Below are positions 61,195 to 64,000 of a stretch of 64,000 nt of DNA, in pieces. The position numbers and the translations under genes are program-made. The stretch is from contig CALVHL010000008.1 of NCBI GenBank assembly GCA_944327625.1, forward strand, positions 20,050-84,049. Reading direction: 5' to 3'. Within the stretch, counting starts at the first letter, position 1. Every line of letters starts with the position of its first letter. This DNA is from an uncultured Clostridia bacterium (lineage in GTDB: Bacteria; Bacillota; Clostridia; Christensenellales; Borkfalkiaceae). The notes below the pieces were generated by a model that saw nothing but the letters and a program-made list of their open reading frames with translations, made no database searches and was not told the origin of the DNA.

Positions 61195-61224
61195 ATTGCC
61201 CCCGTACTATGCCCCGACGAACGC
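61195..61224 (+). repeat. 30-bp intergenic repeat, copy 9 (variant)
   Basis: ATTGCCCCCGTACTATGCCC followed by CGACGAACGC; 28 of 30 positions match copy 1 at 7628, although the two are 53 kb apart. Confidence 0.8.
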
Positions 61225-61340
61225 AATTTTATCCCTATAAATTGCATTTTTTGATCAACGGCAGAAAGAGGCTAAAACACGCATAAATCTGACAAGATTA
61301 AAAGAGTATAACAATAACTGCGTTGCCTGAAAAAATTTGC

Positions 61341-61367
61341 GAGGGCGGACCGAAAAGGGCCGCCCTC
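61341..61367 (-). terminator. Terminator after the frameshifted surface-protein gene
   Basis: 8-bp stem GAGGGCGG / CCGCCCTC; on the minus strand it is followed by GCAAATTTTTT. It is 117 bp after the stop at 61484. Confidence 0.65.
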
Positions 61368-61373
61368 TTTACT

Positions 61374-61410
61374 TTTACTTTATCATACTGTCTTTACTTT
61401 ATCATACTGT
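61374..61410. repeat. Tandem 18-bp repeat
   Basis: Two exact copies of TTTACTTTATCATACTGT with a one-base spacer (19-bp period), between the terminator hairpin and the 61484 stop codon. Confidence 0.7.
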
Positions 61411-61483
61411 TTTACTATATTAAAGCTTCTGCTTAAAATACAGCTTTTACTTTACAGTAAATGCTTACAGGACCGTCATGCCG

Positions 61484-63576
61484 TCAGGGCTTTATGAACG
61501 GATAGATCTTTTCAAAGAGCACGCCGCTGACGATCTTCTTCTTATAGAGCAGAGCGAATACGCCGTACGCCAATACAAGCGTGCCGACTACGCTGGCGAC
61601 GATTATAATCGGCTGTCCCGTCCCGCCGTCGGGGGTTACTTCGGGTTCGGGTTGGGTGACGGTGAGCGTCAGCTCGACCTCGACGGTATTATAATTTTCG
61701 GTATCTTCGGGCGTATAGACCGCGACTGCCTTATACTCCCCGCTTTCAACGAGCTGCAGAACTTCGTCCTTCCACGTCCAGCCTGCGGGCAGCTCTACGT
61801 CCGCCAGAATATCGCCCGTGTTCGCCGTCAGCCCCGTCGGCGCGGTATATATGGGGGTTGCCTTTACGATAGTCAGCTTTGCCGTCATTTCGTCAATGGG
61901 GTAATAGTTGTCATAGTCGCCCTCGAATACGGCGATAACGTCATATTCGCCGACGTTTATTTTGTAGTTTTCAATATAGCTTACGTCAACTCCGTCGGGG
62001 AGGACGCCTTCGATTTCGATGCCGTGCGTCTGCCCGTCATAAATAAAGCTGCCGTAAGCAAAGGTTATGCCCGACATATCGTACGTACCCATGACTATCG
62101 TCAGTTTAGCCGTCATGGCGTCGATGGCGTAATAGTTGACAAAGTCGCCCGCAAACGTAGCCGTCACGGTGTACTCGCCCAAATCCGTCATGTCGTTACC
62201 AGTATAATTTACGGTAACTCCGTCGGGGAGAACGCCTTCTATTTCGATGCCGTGCGCCTGCCCGTCATAGGCGAAGCTGCTGTCCGCAAAGGTTATGCCC
62301 GTCATGTCGTCTGTCGCCTTTGCAATGGTAATGCCGACCTGCGCGGATAAAAACTGCCTTGCCTCGTTCAGCGCGACGACGCATACAGTATAATTGCCCG
62401 CATTCGTCGGCAGACCTGCGACAAGCGATCCGCCGTTGACGCTGTAAAGCCAGGTCAGCGCCTCGCCGTCCGCGCCTTCGACAATCAGGTCAACGCCCGC
62501 CTGCACGGGGCTGCCGTCGTAGACAATATTTCCCGCCGTAACAGCAATCGCAGCGCCGTTTTCATATACGACGTAGGGGAAATCTTCCCTGAAATTTTCG
62601 TCGAAGTCCGCGCCGCCGTACATGGAAATATCGTGCGCGGAGTAATTGTCGGCAAGCTGCTCCTCGTCGGGCATTTGCGCAAACCTGCCGTCCGTCACGG
62701 CGACCGAGCCGCCGCTGTTTATCAATTCTCCGCCGAAACAGCCGCCGTTCATGGTGAACGTGCCGCCGTTTACGCTCACTCCGCCGCCGTACTCCGCGCT
62801 GTTGCCGCAGATTTTGCCGCCGCTCATAGTCAACGTACCGCCGTTTACTTTTACTCCGCCGCAACCCGAAATTTCGCCGCCCGACATTTCAAACGTATCG
62901 CCTGCCTCGATAGGGATCTCCCCCTGCACTTTGCCGCCCGACACTTCGAGAGAGACGAGATCGCTTTTGAGATCGGCAAGGAATTCTCCGCCGCCGATAT
63001 TCACGTCGGTCAAATAACACGACGCCTTTTGCGAATTTCCGCTGCAGATAACGCTGCTCGACATGATAAGCTTACTGCTTCTGTTACTTGCAGTCGATCC
63101 GATCCGCTGTCCGGTTTCAAACGTAATTTCGGATAACGTCAGCGTGCTGTCAGCGGCGACGTCGAAACTGTACATGCCGCAAACTTTTCCGTACCCGTAA
63201 GGAGTATCCGATCTGCAACTGCATAAAGTCAGATCGCCCCTCGTACGCACGAACGCATCTCCGCCGTCAAGCGCCTGAAATTGCAGTTTATATCCGTTCA
63301 GGCAGATAATAACCCCCTCCTCTAAATACAATAATCCGTCTTGGCTTACCGACAACATCGTCGTATCGCCGGTCAGATAAAATTTCTTGCCCGCCCCCAG
63401 AAGACCATCGAGTTCACCTCGCCGGAGATCGCAGTCCACGTTCCGTCGTCGTGATCGTGCACGGTAGCCGCCTCCGCCGTTCTGTTTTCCGGGACGAGCA
63501 TAGCCGCAGCTATCGCCGCGCAGAAAAACAACAATATCCCGAGCAATAATACAGCTGTTTTTTTAATTTTCGTCAT
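61484..63576 (-). pseudogene. Frameshifted adhesin-like surface protein
   Basis: Two overlapping frames make one gene of about 690 codons. The first (63576 down to about 63,420) has a GGAAGGG site, a signal peptide (MTKIKKTAVLLLGILLFFCA, cut near AEA-AT) and HDHDDGTWTAISGE. The second continues LDGLLGAGKKFYLTGD to the stop at 61484. The shift (+2 or -1) lies in about 63,412-63,422. Domains: a right-handed-helix-like stretch of GGE/GGT repeats (about 190-290), three YDGQ/YDGS-type beta-sandwich repeats ending TAKLTIV (about 330-560), and a C-terminal helix with a Lys-rich end. It could be a true lesion, phase variation or an assembly error. A GTG at 63439 could start the second frame, but without export. 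Confidence 0.75.
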
Positions 63577-63739
63577 AATTTCCCTTCCTTACCTGTCGGG
63601 TACTGCCCTTTCGCCGTAATTTGCAGCTTTCGCGCCGTTCCGTCGGCAATTATTTCGCGCAAAACGATTATAATTCTGCGCCGCCGACCTGACGACCTGC
63701 GCCCGCAAGGCGCGGACTCGGGCGCGTAACCCTACTCGG

Positions 63740-63768
63740 ATTATACTATAAATGACATATTCTGTCAA
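63740..63768 (-). promoter_or_regulatory. Perfect consensus promoter of the surface-protein gene
   Basis: Minus-strand TTGACA at 63763-63768 and TATAAT at 63740-63745, 17-bp spacer. The leader to the ATG at 63576 is about 157 nt and GC-rich, with GCGCC/GGGCGC stem potential at 63,690-63,708. No known riboswitch recognised. Confidence 0.88.
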
Positions 63769-63873
63769 TGCCCCTCGGCTTGGGGAAATGCCGACGAACG
63801 GCCGCAAAATTCAGGCGGAAGCGAACTGTCTGCGCCACAGCCGCGTCCAAGTTGTCAATATTGGTAAAAAGTA

Positions 63874-63901
63874 AGCAGCCGACAAAAAATCGTCGACTGC
63901 T
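63874..63901 (-). terminator. Terminator of the gene entering from the right edge
   Basis: Stem AGCAGTCGAC / GTCGGCTGCT (one mismatch) with an AT-rich loop, followed on the minus strand by TACTTTTT. Confidence 0.7.
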
Positions 63902-63919
63902 CAACACATTTATTCCCTG

Positions 63920-64000
63920 TTATTTTTTTTCTATATCATTTTCTTTTTTATCTGCTTCTTTTTTATTCTTATTTTTTTTAACAAAATCAATAAAAATAAA
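63920..64000 (-). CDS. C-terminal tail of a partial gene at the window edge
   Basis: Only the last 26 codons are in the window: a hydrophobic end (FIFIDFV) followed by the Lys/Glu/Asn-rich tail KKNKNKKEADKKENDIEKK and TAA at 63920-63922. A hairpin terminator follows at once. This is typical of the cytoplasmic end of a membrane protein. Nothing more can be said. Confidence 0.5.
   Translation of the reverse strand, partial: FIFIDFVKKNKNKKEADKKENDIEKK

Noticed and set aside
63577..63739. Cyclic-di-GMP riboswitch in the surface-protein leader
   Set aside because: Long GC-rich leader before a surface protein invites this, but the conserved GEMM core sequences were not found.
63589..63807. 72-codon minus-strand ORF upstream of the surface-protein gene
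   Set aside because: It spans the consensus promoter and leader of that gene and has an Arg/Ala-rich translation; not a gene.

Overview
The window looks like a chromosomal segment of a Gram-positive-type anaerobe, most likely an uncultured gut member of the Clostridia. The reasons are Agr-type LytTR two-component systems, a TagD/TagA-type cell-wall polymer toolkit, lipoproteins with FAAC lipoboxes, strong AAGGAGG ribosome binding sites, and three circularly permuted, membrane-anchored family 3 glycoside hydrolases. A placement near Christensenellales is a guess from protein style only. Most genes lie on the minus strand. The DNA is GC-rich except for an obviously AT-rich stretch at about 37.1-43.6 kb. 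No tRNA, rRNA, CRISPR array or transposase was seen.

Polysaccharide locus A (1-13.9 kb, minus strand) starts from a consensus promoter at 13.9 kb. It encodes a priming sugar transferase, the complete dTDP-L-rhamnose set (rfbA, rfbC, rfbB, rfbD), a GNAT enzyme, small membrane proteins, a complete GDP-D-glycero-D-manno-heptose set (hddA, a fused hddC-gmhB, gmhA), a TagA/WecG transferase, two GT2 glycosyltransferases and a Wzx flippase cut by the window edge. A divergent AraC-type regulator lies at 14.2-15.0 kb.

The block at 15.3-24.5 kb is one minus-strand operon. It begins with a LytTR two-component system and continues with two exported SGNH/leucine-rich-repeat proteins, a small membrane protein, an MBOAT O-acyltransferase, a CAT-like acyltransferase and an acyl-adenylating ligase. 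It reads as a signal-controlled, Dlt/Alg-like system for acylating a surface glycan. From 24.7 to 33.5 kb lie two large surface GH3 enzymes, a four-helix membrane protein and a carbohydrate-binding lipoprotein. A parallel module at 55.2-60.9 kb repeats the theme: lipoprotein, doubly anchored GH3, LytTR system.

Polysaccharide locus B (34.9-45.1 kb) holds an O-antigen-ligase-like protein, a second Wzx, a Wzy-type polymerase, three glycosyltransferases, TagD with a CDP-alcohol phosphotransferase (glycerol-phosphate-type decoration), and a second priming transferase. A 530-bp tract of that transferase is identical to the locus A copy. A pair of 163-residue membrane-protein paralogues with matching consensus promoters marks the two loci.

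Further right are a large DUF4062-STAND ATPase (47-50.1 kb, possible antiphage sensor), a TrpXYZ-like ABC importer (50.4-53.2 kb), small unknown genes, a decayed gene (54.7-55.0 kb) and a frameshifted adhesin-like surface protein (61.5-63.6 kb). Nine copies of a 30-bp imperfectly palindromic repeat sit exclusively between genes across the window.
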